From Flavobacterium geliluteum (GTDB lineage Bacteria > Bacteroidota > Bacteroidia > Flavobacteriales > Flavobacteriaceae), in the NCBI RefSeq assembly GCF_017948595.1, contig NZ_JAGFBV010000032.1, forward strand, positions 1 to 47,917: a DNA stretch of 47,917 bases, read 5' to 3'. This document shows, piece after piece, positions 1 through 8,308 of the stretch; the stretch's first letter is position 1, and each line of letters opens with the position of its first letter. The notes under the pieces are model-generated. The model saw nothing but the letters and a program-made list of their open reading frames with translations. It was not told where the DNA came from and did no database searches. The translations under genes were made by a program, and so were the position numbers.

Positions 1-114
1 AGCGATATTAAAAAATTATTCCCCAGAACAATACATGCTGTTACATTGGAAGGATTTCTAATAAAGCTTACATTGTTTGTATTCGGATTACAATTAAATA
101 AAACAATTAACTAG
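1..114 (+). CDS. C-terminal fragment of an unidentified protein, cut by the window edge
   Basis: Frame 1 is open from the first base to a TAG at 112-114 (37 codons). The peptide ends ...LTLFVFGLQLNKTIN and has the mixed hydrophobic/basic texture of a real C-terminus. Its end overlaps the stop of the convergent PQQ-protein gene by 8 bases. I do not recognise the family. A DDE-transposase tail is conceivable, but nothing decisive is visible. It could also be a chance open frame, since 37 codons is short. Confidence 0.35.
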   Translation, partial: SDIKKLFPRTIHAVTLEGFLIKLTLFVFGLQLNKTIN

Positions 115-1207
115 CAACTTGAATTAAATAATAAATCGGATCTTCTTTATCATCAGAAATTTCAATAAATTTTTTCCAAAGTTTTTCTCCATCTTTATTG
201 ATCAACATCATTTCGTTTTCGGCAACGTATAAGAAATCCTGATCAATCGGAATTACTCTTTTCAATCCGTCTCCACGAGCATCTTTTTTCCAGATTTTTT
301 CTCCTGTATTAAGGTCATAAAAGTTAAAACCGCTGTAGTGTGCAACCAATATTTTTGTTCCCCAATCTTCAAGATATACTACTCTTTTTGTTTTGATCGA
401 TTCTTTCCAGATACTTTTTCCTGTTTCTGTATTCAAAACATTCAAATATTGTTTTGTAGAAAAAGTTCCAGTATTATTTACCACAACAATGTTTTTATCA
501 TTTTGAGTCAAGAAGAATTTCGAATAATCCTCTTCTCCCTTCCAGTTTAATTTACCTGAAGCTCTGTCAAAAGAGTACAATTTACCATATAATAAATAGT
601 AGATTACTGATCCGTGTACTGTAGCAACATTTGTATTTACTGACTCTTTAAAAGAAAAACTAAATAATGATTTTGCTTTATCAACAGTCGTATTCCATTT
701 CAATTCTCCTGTTTGCATATCCAGCAAAGCGATTGCCATATCTCCGTCTTTTTTTAGAGTTAGCAAATACTCGTTGGTTTCAGGAATAAAATCTGATTGT
801 GTTACCCAAAAAGATTCTTTTGACGAATTGTAAACCACTTTACCACTATCAGTATTGATAATGATGTATTTGTTGTTGATGTACGCCTCAACATAAGGAC
901 TTCCCGGAACGCTTGTTAAAGCACTTTTTTCTTTAAAAAGTTTTCCAAAGTCAGGATCGCTCAAAATATCGGCAGCAGATGTTGTTCCAAAGTCTTCTTT
1001 GGTCAATGTCCAGACGATTTTTTTAGTTTCAGGGTCCAAACCTTTTACAGTTCCGCCTTCTTTAAAAACAACGATTCCTGTTATTTCATTCTGAACCATG
1101 TCTTGTACATTGTTCTCTGTAGTAATTATTTCGTCATATTTTCTCTGAGAAATAGCCGAAACACTTACTAATAAAAGTAAAAAAATTGAAAATGTAATTT
1201 TCTTCAT
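107..1207 (-). CDS. Exported PQQ-binding-like beta-propeller protein
   Basis: This is a 366-aa protein with an N-terminal signal peptide (residues 1-20, ending SAISQ). The body is made of repeated beta-propeller blades of the PQQ/Trp-docking type, seen as recurring motifs such as GLDPETKKIVW, MQTGELKWN, RASGKLNWKG, TETGKSIWKE and NTGEKIWKK. These G(K/E)xxW elements are characteristic of the WD40-like PQQ enzyme repeat (for example BamB). No catalytic residues or dehydrogenase domain can be seen, so a binding or scaffold role in the periplasm is likely. It lies 131 bp downstream of recO on the same strand and has its own candidate promoter at 1314-1321. The exact function is unknown. Confidence 0.8.
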   Translation of the reverse strand: MKKITFSIFLLLLVSVSAISQRKYDEIITTENNVQDMVQNEITGIVVFKEGGTVKGLDPETKKIVWTLTKEDFGTTSAADILSDPDFGKLFKEKSALTSVPGSPYVEAYINNKYIIINTDSGKVVYNSSKESFWVTQSDFIPETNEYLLTLKKDGDMAIALLDMQTGELKWNTTVDKAKSLFSFSFKESVNTNVATVHGSVIYYLLYGKLYSFDRASGKLNWKGEEDYSKFFLTQNDKNIVVVNNTGTFSTKQYLNVLNTETGKSIWKESIKTKRVVYLEDWGTKILVAHYSGFNFYDLNTGEKIWKKDARGDGLKRVIPIDQDFLYVAENEMMLINKDGEKLWKKFIEISDDKEDPIYYLIQVAS

Positions 1208-1313
1208 AGTAGTTTTTCTTTAAAAAGAATTAATAATTAAGCTGTAGATTTCGTAGCTGAATTTGATCTATTAAAAATAATGATGGACAAAATTTTAATA
1301 AAATTTCACTGCG

Positions 1314-1321
1314 CAAATATA
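1314..1321 (-). promoter_or_regulatory. Candidate -7 element (TATATTTG) for the PQQ-propeller gene
   Basis: On the minus strand the sequence reads TATATTTG, a perfect match to the Bacteroidota -7 consensus TAnnTTTG. It implies a leader of roughly 95 nt before the ATG at 1207. No clear TTG -33 box is seen, because that region overlaps the recO 3' end. Confidence 0.45.
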
Positions 1322-1338
1322 TAAAAATAGGGTTGAGT

Positions 1339-2052
1339 TTAAGAAAATATTTCTTTCAAAACTTCTACAGATTTAGGTTTTTTAAATCCATCCAAATGAA
1401 AGCTGTAATAATCTATCAAAATTTTCAGCAGCAGCTGTCTTTCAACAACATGAAAAACTTTCTGATCGTTATCAAATTTCAAATCCAGTAGTTTTTTAAA
1501 CAGATTTGTTTCGTGTTCCGCCAGGGCGCTACCACTTTGAAAAAGCGTAAAAACACCATCATTCATATCAAAATAAGGCAAATCTAGTTCTGTAACATCG
1601 GGATAAAAACCGAGGTATTTGGTAGTTTCGAGTAATAAAATCAAATGAAAATTAGAAATTTCGTCATGATGATCAAGCCACGTCAGAGCAGTTTCTAAAA
1701 AAACAAAAAGCGATTCGTTTTTTTCTTCTTCCTGAATCGAGTGATGCAGCATCTCCGAGAGAAACATCACCATCGTACTTTTTACCAGATCAGTATGAAT
1801 GCTCTGAAAAGGAGTCGCAATTTTTATTTCTTTAAAATTTTCTAAAGTGCCTTTGTTTTTATGAACCGCTTCAATCTCAAGAATAGTCAAAGGTTGAAAA
1901 TAGGCAATCTTTTGGCTCGCTTTTCGACTTGAAAAAGCATCACGGACAAAATAAGATTTCAGTCCGTTGGAGAGCGTAAAACACTTTACAATCAAACTTT
2001 TTTCTTGAAATTTTAAGGCCGAAATAACGATTGCTTTGGTTTTGACTTGCAA
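1339..2052 (-). CDS. recO: DNA repair protein RecO
   Basis: This 237-aa protein has the usual length for RecO. The N-terminus (MQVKTKAIVISALKFQEKSLIVKCFTL) is the RecO OB-fold beginning, with the typical 'T.AIVL...K..E.S.IV..FT' pattern, followed by the helical RecO_C region. RecO helps load RecA onto SSB-coated single-stranded DNA in the RecFOR pathway. No CxxC zinc-finger pair is visible, so this is a zinc-less form. The gene starts 61 bp after porZ, probably on the same transcript. The porZ-recO adjacency is, as I recall, common in flavobacteria. Confidence 0.9.
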   Translation of the reverse strand: MQVKTKAIVISALKFQEKSLIVKCFTLSNGLKSYFVRDAFSSRKASQKIAYFQPLTILEIEAVHKNKGTLENFKEIKIATPFQSIHTDLVKSTMVMFLSEMLHHSIQEEEKNESLFVFLETALTWLDHHDEISNFHLILLLETTKYLGFYPDVTELDLPYFDMNDGVFTLFQSGSALAEHETNLFKKLLDLKFDNDQKVFHVVERQLLLKILIDYYSFHLDGFKKPKSVEVLKEIFS

Positions 2053-2113
2053 AATTATTTTTTTTGAAGGTTGAAGTTTTTAGATATTAGAATTTTGAAA
2101 AACAAAACAGAAT

Positions 2114-4396
2114 TTACCTAATAATCATCACTTTTTTGACTTTTGTCTCGCCCCCATCCTGTGCGGCAATAAAAATCATATAAACGCCCGAAGCCACTTT
2201 ATATTTGCCAAAAGCGCTGGTGTCCCACTCAATTGTTCCTCCCTCAGCGGTAGTTTCGTGAACCAAATTTCCTTCGATATCTGTAATTTTTACGTTGGCC
2301 TTATCAATTAAACCCGCAATTTTTACCGTTCCCGAAAATCCCGGCCGCACCGGATTTGGATATATATAAACATTGCTCAAGTCATCATTGGCATCTGTTG
2401 CAATCCCTTTAAACGAAACCATTCCTTTATTGGTGGCGATAAAAACCTCTCCCGTGGCGCTATTAATCTTAATATCATTTACAACATTACTTGGCAACGG
2501 CGAATTATTTATCGTAAAATGATATTTGGTTTCCTGACCGTTTGGTGACACCATAAAAACACCAGAATCGGCAGTACCTATCCACTTGTTATTGGCTCCG
2601 TCTACTACAATAGCCGTGATAAATTGCTCGTAAAGCAACTCTTGGGCCAGATCTTCCTCAACAATAATAATCGGATTGGCTTTTAATTGATTTTCGCTTT
2701 GAAAATTATTTACATTCGACAAAACACGCAAACCTTTTGTCGTCCCTATCCACAGTTGGTTTTTAGTATCCACTGCAACTGCCCTGACATCGGTAGTAGG
2801 CAAATTGCCTGCATCGGCTCCAAAAGTCATTTTTTTAAAAGTATTCAGACTTTCGTTAAAACCTACCACACCGTCTTTACTGGTACCAATCCATTTTGTG
2901 CTGTTTTTATCAATCGCAATATTCGAAAAATTAGTAGCTTCCGGATTGTCCAGAATCGTACTGATCGGATAAGTTTGCCATTGACCACTGGTTCTTAGCA
3001 CTTTCAAGCCATTTTTGATTCGGCTATTGGTCACCCAAAGATTTCCCGATTTATCAAAAGCAGCCCCGTTAATCCTGACATCAAAATAAGTGGGGCCTTC
3101 GGTGGTTAAAGTTTCTAAACCGCTGTTTGTATAATCAAACAAAAAAGTAGGGACATCATTTTCTATCTTTAATAATCCCGAAAAAAAAGAACTAGCATAA
3201 ACTTGATTTTCATTACTGGGATTGACCACTATTCGCGTTATCGATTTGGCATCCAAAACTTCCTCGTATGGAATATTCAACCATGCCAAATTACTGTATT
3301 TGCTAATTCCGTAACTATCCAAATTATATGGATTGTAAAACAAATCATAATCGCCATAAACAGCCCAAAGCGAATTTGGAGTAACATCTACAGAAAAAAT
3401 ATTGTTTCGAGTTGGCCCCTTTGGCGTGTTATTTTCAAAAACAGAACCTGAGGACAAAGTACCCGAAAACAAACCATTTTCTTTTGTTCCGATATAAATT
3501 AAATCGTCAACAGAAGTTGCACAGCTAAAATTTAATTTATCACTCAAAACTTGAGTATTCGAAATTTGGCGACTTAAAACCATCTGATTATTATAGACAA
3601 AAATTGTATTGGGCGTGGTAATAAACAAGCTATTATTGACCGCACGCATATCTGTAGAAGGTTGTTGAAGTTGCAAAAACCCAACAAATGTATTCGAATT
3701 ATAACGATGAATATTTCCTGTAGTATTGATGGCTATCAATTCTGCATCTAGCGTTTCAATACTCGACCATTCACCATTATTTATGGCAGGCCATTGACTA
3801 AAATCTATTAAATTTGGACTTGTACTATTGGCTCTTCTGATTCCGCTTGAAGTAGCGGCAAAAATAAATCCGTTAAAAAAAGCTGTTTGTTTAACACTTA
3901 TTTCTACTCCGTTTTCACCTATAAAATAGGTATCTCCAAACTGAGAAGTAGTTAAATTAAATTGCACAATCCCAAAATCGCAAGAAACATAAACCAAACC
4001 ATTATGCTCCATAAAATGATTGATTTTTTTGAGATTTGATGGCAACTGTTTGTTAATTATATCTACCTTTTTGAGTAAAGTTCCATCAGTTTCATTGATA
4101 ACGATCAGCAAACCGTTTTCGTAACCAACGATTGTTTTTTTGAAAGCTTCGCTGTGGTAAACAGCCGATATAGTTTGTCCCGAAAGTCCCTCGACAGTAG
4201 TAGTCGTTGTAAGTAGATTGGAAGTTGCATTTTTTGAGAACAAAGCATTTTCTGAAGCTGCAAAAACTGCTGTTGCACCTTCTGAAATATCTTTAATTTC
4301 GTTAAACGAAAAATAACCTTGCCACGACAATTTATTTTGTGCAAAACCAAATTGCAGCAGCATTAAACACACTATATAAAGGAAGCTTCTTTTCAT
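2114..4396 (-). CDS. porZ: Type IX secretion system protein PorZ-like (beta-propellers plus T9SS sorting tail)
   Basis: This is a 760-aa exported protein. Residues 1-20 form a signal peptide ending FGFAQ. An N-terminal PorZ-type beta-propeller follows (WQGYFSFNEIKDI...AASENALF). The central region has two-component-regulator-type blades (IDKNSTKWIGTSKDG, VDTKNQLWIGTTKG, VDGANNKWIGTADSG). The last ~80 residues are a type A T9SS sorting domain (starting VYIYPNPVRPGFSGTV, with GNLVHE and SGVYMIFI, ending KKVMIIR). PorZ works at the cell surface with PorU/PorV/PorQ in the attachment complex that releases T9SS cargo. The domain order and length match PorZ, and adjacency to recO supports it. A generic two-component-propeller secreted protein is the alternative. 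Confidence 0.85.
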   Translation of the reverse strand: MKRSFLYIVCLMLLQFGFAQNKLSWQGYFSFNEIKDISEGATAVFAASENALFSKNATSNLLTTTTTVEGLSGQTISAVYHSEAFKKTIVGYENGLLIVINETDGTLLKKVDIINKQLPSNLKKINHFMEHNGLVYVSCDFGIVQFNLTTSQFGDTYFIGENGVEISVKQTAFFNGFIFAATSSGIRRANSTSPNLIDFSQWPAINNGEWSSIETLDAELIAINTTGNIHRYNSNTFVGFLQLQQPSTDMRAVNNSLFITTPNTIFVYNNQMVLSRQISNTQVLSDKLNFSCATSVDDLIYIGTKENGLFSGTLSSGSVFENNTPKGPTRNNIFSVDVTPNSLWAVYGDYDLFYNPYNLDSYGISKYSNLAWLNIPYEEVLDAKSITRIVVNPSNENQVYASSFFSGLLKIENDVPTFLFDYTNSGLETLTTEGPTYFDVRINGAAFDKSGNLWVTNSRIKNGLKVLRTSGQWQTYPISTILDNPEATNFSNIAIDKNSTKWIGTSKDGVVGFNESLNTFKKMTFGADAGNLPTTDVRAVAVDTKNQLWIGTTKGLRVLSNVNNFQSENQLKANPIIIVEEDLAQELLYEQFITAIVVDGANNKWIGTADSGVFMVSPNGQETKYHFTINNSPLPSNVVNDIKINSATGEVFIATNKGMVSFKGIATDANDDLSNVYIYPNPVRPGFSGTVKIAGLIDKANVKITDIEGNLVHETTAEGGTIEWDTSAFGKYKVASGVYMIFIAAQDGGETKVKKVMIIR

Positions 4397-4416
4397 GTTA
4401 AACCGATTCGAATAAA

Positions 4417-4424
4417 CAAATATA
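4417..4424 (-). promoter_or_regulatory. Candidate -7 element (TATATTTG) for porZ-recO
   Basis: The minus strand reads TATATTTG, a perfect TAnnTTTG, 21-28 bases upstream of the porZ ATG at 4396. This would give a leader of about 14 nt. No convincing TTG -33 box is visible at the usual distance. Confidence 0.5.
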
Positions 4425-4479
4425 CTACAAACGAAAGTATTTGAATTTTGTTCTGATTCAAATATTTTTTTTAAACAAA

Positions 4480-4521
4480 AAAGCCTTCTATTTATCTCTT
4501 TCGAAATAAAATGAAGGCTTT
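4480..4521 (-). terminator. Rho-independent terminator of gdhA
   Basis: GAAGGCTTT and AAAGCCTTC pair as a 9-bp stem, with some extra A/T pairing inside the loop. On the minus strand the stem is followed by TTTGTTT. It lies 20-60 bases after the gdhA stop and separates gdhA from porZ. Confidence 0.75.
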
Positions 4522-4543
4522 CTTAAAATGTTATTCAGAAAAA

Positions 4544-5887
4544 TTATACTACACCTTGCGCAAGCATAGCATCAGCAACTTTTACAAATCCGGCAATGTT
4601 AGCTCCTTTTACGTAGTTTACATAACCATCTTCTCCAGCACCATATTTTTTACATTGATTGTGAATACCAACCATGATGTCTTTTAATCTCAAATCTACT
4701 TCTTCGCTCGTCCAGTTAAGACGAATAGAATTTTGCGTCATTTCTAATCCAGATGCAGCAACTCCACCAGCATTTGCTGCTTTTCCTGGCGCAAACAATA
4801 CTTTATTATCCAAAAACAATTTTATTGCGTCTAAAGTAGATGGCATGTTGGCTGCTTCTGTTACACATAAAACACCATTATCAATAAGTTTTTTAGCATC
4901 ATCACCGTTCAACTCATTTTGAGTTGCACAAGGAATAGCAATATCTACTTTTACTTCCCAAGGGCTTTTTCCTTTATGAAAAACAGCATGTGGATATTTA
5001 TCACGATAAGACTCAGCACGGTTATCGCCGCTGGCTCTCATTTCGAGCATAAAATCAATTTTATCTCCTGAGATTCCTTCTTCATCATAAATATATCCAT
5101 CAGGTCCAGAGATAGTCACTACTCTACCTCCTAATTCATTTATTTTTAAAGCAACACCCCAAGCCACATTTCCGAATCCAGAAACAGCAACTCTTTTTCC
5201 TTTGATCTCGTGCCCTATGGTACGCAACATCTGATCTGTAAAATAAACCACTCCGTATCCTGTAGCTTCTGGTCTAATTAATGAACCTCCGTAAGCAATT
5301 CCTTTTCCGGTTAAAACTCCGGTAAACTCGTTTCTAATTCTTTTGTATTGACCAAACAAATACCCAATTTCGCGCGCACCTACACCAATATCTCCGGCAG
5401 GAACGTCTAAGTCAGGACCAATATGACGGCATAATTCTGTCATAAAGGATTGGCAAAAACGCATCACCTCTCCATCAGACTTACCTTCAGGATCAAAATC
5501 AGATCCTCCTTTTCCACCTCCCATAGGAAGCGTTGTCAAACTATTTTTGAAAACTTGCTCGAAAGCCAAAAATTTCAAAACAGATAAATTTACGGTATGA
5601 TGAAATCTAATCCCGCCTTTATAAGGTCCGATCGCAGAATTCATCTGAATCCTAAAACCTCTGTTTACTATTATTTCTCCTCTATCATCTACCCACGGAA
5701 CTCTAAATATTATAGAACGTTCTGGTTCTGCAATTCTAAGAAGTAAGTTTTTTCCATCGTATTTTTTTCGCTCTGCGATAAATGGAATAACCGTTTCTGC
5801 AAATTCTCTAACGGCTTGAAGAAATTCTGGCTCGTTTGGATTTTTCGACTCAACAAGAGCCATAAATTCATTTATTTTTTGTTCCAT
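4544..5887 (-). CDS. gdhA: NADP-specific glutamate dehydrogenase
   Basis: This 447-aa protein has the typical length of hexameric small-subunit GDH. It interconverts 2-oxoglutarate plus ammonium and glutamate with NADP(H) in the cytosol. The glutamate-binding loop PMGGGKGGSDFDPEGKS contains the conserved lysines. Also visible are GPDLDVPAGDIGVG with the catalytic Asp, the Rossmann motif GFGNVAWG near residue 240, and the C-terminal AANAGGVAASGLEM. It is monocistronic, with its own promoter (5977-6003), a long A/T-rich leader containing a palindrome, and its own terminator (4480-4521). Confidence 0.97.
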   Translation of the reverse strand: MEQKINEFMALVESKNPNEPEFLQAVREFAETVIPFIAERKKYDGKNLLLRIAEPERSIIFRVPWVDDRGEIIVNRGFRIQMNSAIGPYKGGIRFHHTVNLSVLKFLAFEQVFKNSLTTLPMGGGKGGSDFDPEGKSDGEVMRFCQSFMTELCRHIGPDLDVPAGDIGVGAREIGYLFGQYKRIRNEFTGVLTGKGIAYGGSLIRPEATGYGVVYFTDQMLRTIGHEIKGKRVAVSGFGNVAWGVALKINELGGRVVTISGPDGYIYDEEGISGDKIDFMLEMRASGDNRAESYRDKYPHAVFHKGKSPWEVKVDIAIPCATQNELNGDDAKKLIDNGVLCVTEAANMPSTLDAIKLFLDNKVLFAPGKAANAGGVAASGLEMTQNSIRLNWTSEEVDLRLKDIMVGIHNQCKKYGAGEDGYVNYVKGANIAGFVKVADAMLAQGVV

Positions 5888-5954
5888 TTTGAAATAAATT
5901 ATTCAAGTAAATATTTTAATTTTCGTTTCATTAAATAAGAAAAATACTTTTAAG

Positions 5955-5966
5955 AAAACGTTTTCG
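5955..5966. promoter_or_regulatory. Palindromic operator-like site AAAACGTTTTCG in the gdhA leader
   Basis: GAAAACGTTTTC is a perfect 12-base palindrome (5954-5965) centred on CG, resembling LacI-family half-site architecture. It lies immediately downstream of the predicted gdhA transcription start, where a bound repressor could block transcription. The overlapping 12-mer AAAACGTTTTCG (5955-5966) recurs at 37462-37473 upstream of pgi. The binding protein is unknown. Confidence 0.35.
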
Positions 5967-5976
5967 TTTTAACACA

Positions 5977-6003
5977 CAAAGATACAGTAAAATGATAATT
6001 CAA
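5977..6003 (-). promoter_or_regulatory. gdhA promoter (TTG-N16-TATCTTTG)
   Basis: On the minus strand TTG (complement of 6001-6003) is followed after 16 bases by TATCTTTG (complement of 5977-5984), close to the Bacteroidota consensus TTG-N17-23-TAnnTTTG. The predicted start near 5970 leaves a leader of about 80 nt. The intergenic stretch 5888-6212 otherwise holds the palindrome at 5954-5966 and the divergent promoter at 6159-6187. Nothing else is recognisable there. Confidence 0.6.
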
Positions 6004-6158
6004 TGTTATTTTTTTTTGTTCTGAAGATCGAATTGTATATTTTTCAATCAATACCAAAAATAGCATTTTACAGTTTAGATTTTACAACAAATTACCATAA
6101 TTAAAGTTAGCAAATTAAGTCTTTTATCAATTATTTTTCAATACAACTATTTAATATT

Positions 6159-6187
6159 TTGTATCATAGAGGTTTTTTATATATTTG
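6159..6187 (+). promoter_or_regulatory. Promoter TTG-N18-TATATTTG that fixes the start of the next gene
   Basis: TTG at 6159-6161 and TATATTTG at 6180-6187 are separated by 18 bases and match the Bacteroidota consensus fully. Transcription would begin near 6193. This excludes in-frame upstream starts at 6159 and 6189 and points to the ATG at 6213. Confidence 0.65.
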
Positions 6188-6212
6188 CATGATTCGAAAG
6201 CCCCCAAATGAT

Positions 6213-7007
6213 ATGTTGAAAAAAATTGCATTTTCGTTAGTTACTCTTATCGGCTTCTCAACTACATCAATGGCTCAGGGCGGTTTTGCTCATGAAATAG
6301 GTGTGATTTTTGGACCCGTAACTTTTCAATCTGATTATGGTGAACGCCATGATTTAGACACAAATCTTGGCAATACAGGATTTGGTATCGGAATAACTCA
6401 CTACTTAAACTTTTCTGCTAACAATAATCGTGACCGTTTTTTCTCAGAACACTTTAAAGTTAGGTCAGAATTATCATTCAGCAAAACAAACCTCCAACAT
6501 TTTGGAGAATGGGTCGAAAAAGATCCTGCAAGACTGGGTGTACAACAGCTTAAAGCGATGCGTGGATCATCAACTGTGTTCAATCTTGGTAGTCAGTTAG
6601 AATTTTCTCCTTTTATGAAAATTCATGATTTCGAAAACACTATTGGTGCCTTTAGTCCTTATGTAAGTTTAGGATTTTTAGTAAGTTATTACAAATCACA
6701 TGTAGGATCAGATTTGGGTCAATTAGGTACACCTGATACCACTTTTCCTAAATATTTAACACCGTCAGACGGGCATCAATTTGGTTTTTCAAGCGAAAAC
6801 GGTGTCGTTTTATCGGCAACTGCGGGTCTTGGAGCTCATTACAAAATAGCCGACATGCATGATATAATGATCGAAGCTCGTTTCCAGATGTTTAGTTCTG
6901 ACTGGGTAGACGGATTAAACCCAAACAAAGATATTTATACCGAAAACAAAAACAATGACTGGCAAGTCTGGTTTAACGTAGGATACATTTATTATTTAGA
7001 GTTTTAA
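6213..7007 (+). CDS. Exported THC0290_0291-type outer-membrane/beta-rich protein
   Basis: This is a 264-aa protein with a clear signal peptide (MLKKIAFSLVTLIGFSTTSMAQ). The mature part is rich in aromatic and glycine residues (GFGIGITHYLNF, YVSLGFLVSYYKSH) and ends GYIYYLEF. A terminal aromatic residue and alternating pattern are typical of a small outer-membrane beta-barrel. I associate it with the uncharacterised Bacteroidota family called THC0290_0291, by memory of its look only. The start at 6213 is chosen over two upstream in-frame ATGs because of the promoter at 6159-6187 and the signal peptide. A strong terminator follows. Its function is unknown. Confidence 0.75.
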   Translation: MLKKIAFSLVTLIGFSTTSMAQGGFAHEIGVIFGPVTFQSDYGERHDLDTNLGNTGFGIGITHYLNFSANNNRDRFFSEHFKVRSELSFSKTNLQHFGEWVEKDPARLGVQQLKAMRGSSTVFNLGSQLEFSPFMKIHDFENTIGAFSPYVSLGFLVSYYKSHVGSDLGQLGTPDTTFPKYLTPSDGHQFGFSSENGVVLSATAGLGAHYKIADMHDIMIEARFQMFSSDWVDGLNPNKDIYTENKNNDWQVWFNVGYIYYLEF

Positions 7008-7029
7008 AAAATTTATATGTAAAACAAAA

Positions 7030-7056
7030 CCCCAATTCTCTCGAGTTGGGGTTTTT
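7030..7056. terminator. Bidirectional terminator between convergent genes
   Basis: CCCCAATTC and GAGTTGGGG form a 9-bp stem (one T·G pair) around a TCTC loop. TTTTT follows on the plus strand, and an A-rich flank gives T's on the minus strand. It lies between the convergent genes ending at 7007 and 7061 and serves both. Confidence 0.85.
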
Positions 7057-7060
7057 GCTT

Positions 7061-8203
7061 TTATGCTAATGCCTGTTCTAAATCGGCTATTAAATCTTCT
7101 GCATCTTCTATACCTACACTCAGTCGCACCAAATCATCGGTAATACCAACCTCAGCACGTTTATCTGCCGGAATTGAAGCGTGCGTCATCAACGCCGGGT
7201 GATTGGCTAATGATTCTACACCTCCCAAAGATTCTGCCAGCGTAAATACTTTTAATTTTTCTAAAAAGGCAATAGAATCCTCTTTTTTACCAGAAACGAA
7301 GGTAAAAGAAACCATTCCGCCAAAAGCCTTCATTTGTTTTTTGGCAATTTCATGAAACGGATGATTAGGCAATCCTGGATAATATACCGTTTTTATTTTC
7401 GGGTGATTGCTCAAAAATTCGACTACTTTTTCTCCATTTTCGCAGTGTCTTTGTACTCTTAGCGAAAGCGTTTTGATACCTCTTAAAACCAAAAAACTAT
7501 CCATTGGTCCAAGTGTGGCACCCGTTGCAAATTGCTGAAAATGCAATTGCTCTCCCAGAGCTTCATCTTTTACAATCAAAGCACCCGCAATTACATCTGA
7601 GTGGCCTCCTAAATATTTGGTCGCTGAATGCATTACAATATCGGCGCCAAAATCAAGCGGTTTTTGTAAATAAGGCGTTGCAAAAGTATTATCTACTGCA
7701 AACCAAATTTTATGCTCTTTTGTAATTTTGGCAATTTCTGCAATATCTGCTAACTTCATTAGCGGATTAGTAGGGGTTTCTACCCAAACTAATTTGGTAT
7801 TTTCATTAATTAGAGACTTTAATTTTGTAAGATCGGTCATGTCTACAAAATGAAATTTAATTCCCGAATCTTTGTAAATTCTCGAAAACATTCTGTACGT
7901 TCCGCCGTACAAATCATCCATTGCAATGACTTCGTCTCCTGCCTTAAAAGATCTCAAAATACAGTCTGTAGCTGCCAAACCAGAAGAAAAAGCCAAACCG
8001 CGAGTACCGTTTTCGATACTTGCCAAAGCATTTTCTAAAGCCGTACGCGTAGGGTTTGATGCTCTACTGTACTCATAATCTCCCAACGGTTGCCCCGGAC
8101 TTGTCTGGACAAAAGTGGAAGTTTGATACACCGGAGGCATAACAGCTCCCGTACTTGGGTCATGATGCTGACCACCGTGTATTACTTTTGTATTGAATTT
8201 CAT
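7061..8203 (-). CDS. Cystathionine gamma-synthase/gamma-lyase family PLP enzyme
   Basis: This 380-aa protein is a fold-type I PLP enzyme of the Cys/Met metabolism family. Landmarks are YSRASNPTR (residues 45-53, phosphate and subunit contacts), SSGLAA (73-78), FAVDNTFATPYLQ (the cofactor-ring Asp at 171), and SATKYLGGHSDVIAG with the Schiff-base Lys196. The C-terminal SLGGVESLANHPALMTH is also typical. Members either make cystathionine from an activated homoserine or cleave cystathionine/homocysteine. The sequence alone does not separate CGS (metB) from CGL. No methionine-pathway neighbours are present to help. Confidence 0.92.
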   Translation of the reverse strand: MKFNTKVIHGGQHHDPSTGAVMPPVYQTSTFVQTSPGQPLGDYEYSRASNPTRTALENALASIENGTRGLAFSSGLAATDCILRSFKAGDEVIAMDDLYGGTYRMFSRIYKDSGIKFHFVDMTDLTKLKSLINENTKLVWVETPTNPLMKLADIAEIAKITKEHKIWFAVDNTFATPYLQKPLDFGADIVMHSATKYLGGHSDVIAGALIVKDEALGEQLHFQQFATGATLGPMDSFLVLRGIKTLSLRVQRHCENGEKVVEFLSNHPKIKTVYYPGLPNHPFHEIAKKQMKAFGGMVSFTFVSGKKEDSIAFLEKLKVFTLAESLGGVESLANHPALMTHASIPADKRAEVGITDDLVRLSVGIEDAEDLIADLEQALA

Positions 8204-8236
8204 ATAGTTACGATTTTTAACGACTTAAATATTCTA

Positions 8237-8244
8237 CAAATTTA
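8237..8244 (-). promoter_or_regulatory. Candidate -7 element (TAAATTTG) for the PLP-enzyme gene
   Basis: The minus strand reads TAAATTTG, a perfect TAnnTTTG, 34-41 bases upstream of the ATG at 8203. A TTG (complement of 8271-8273) is 26 bases farther upstream, slightly beyond the usual spacing. Confidence 0.4.
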
Positions 8245-8278
8245 CCGTTTAATTTATTCTAATCCTGAAACAACTCAC

Positions 8279-8286
8279 TACCTTTG
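8279..8286 (+). promoter_or_regulatory. Candidate -7 element (TACCTTTG) for the DUF3298-type lipoprotein gene
   Basis: TACCTTTG matches TAnnTTTG perfectly and lies 22 bases before the ATG at 8309. This divergent 105-bp region therefore carries a promoter for each strand. Confidence 0.5.
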
Positions 8287-8308
8287 TATATAATTAACAT
8301 TTTTTGAC

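Noticed and set aside
2114..4396. Hybrid two-component sensor because of the regulator-propeller blades
   Set aside because: No transmembrane segment, kinase or receiver domain; the C-terminus is a T9SS sorting tail.
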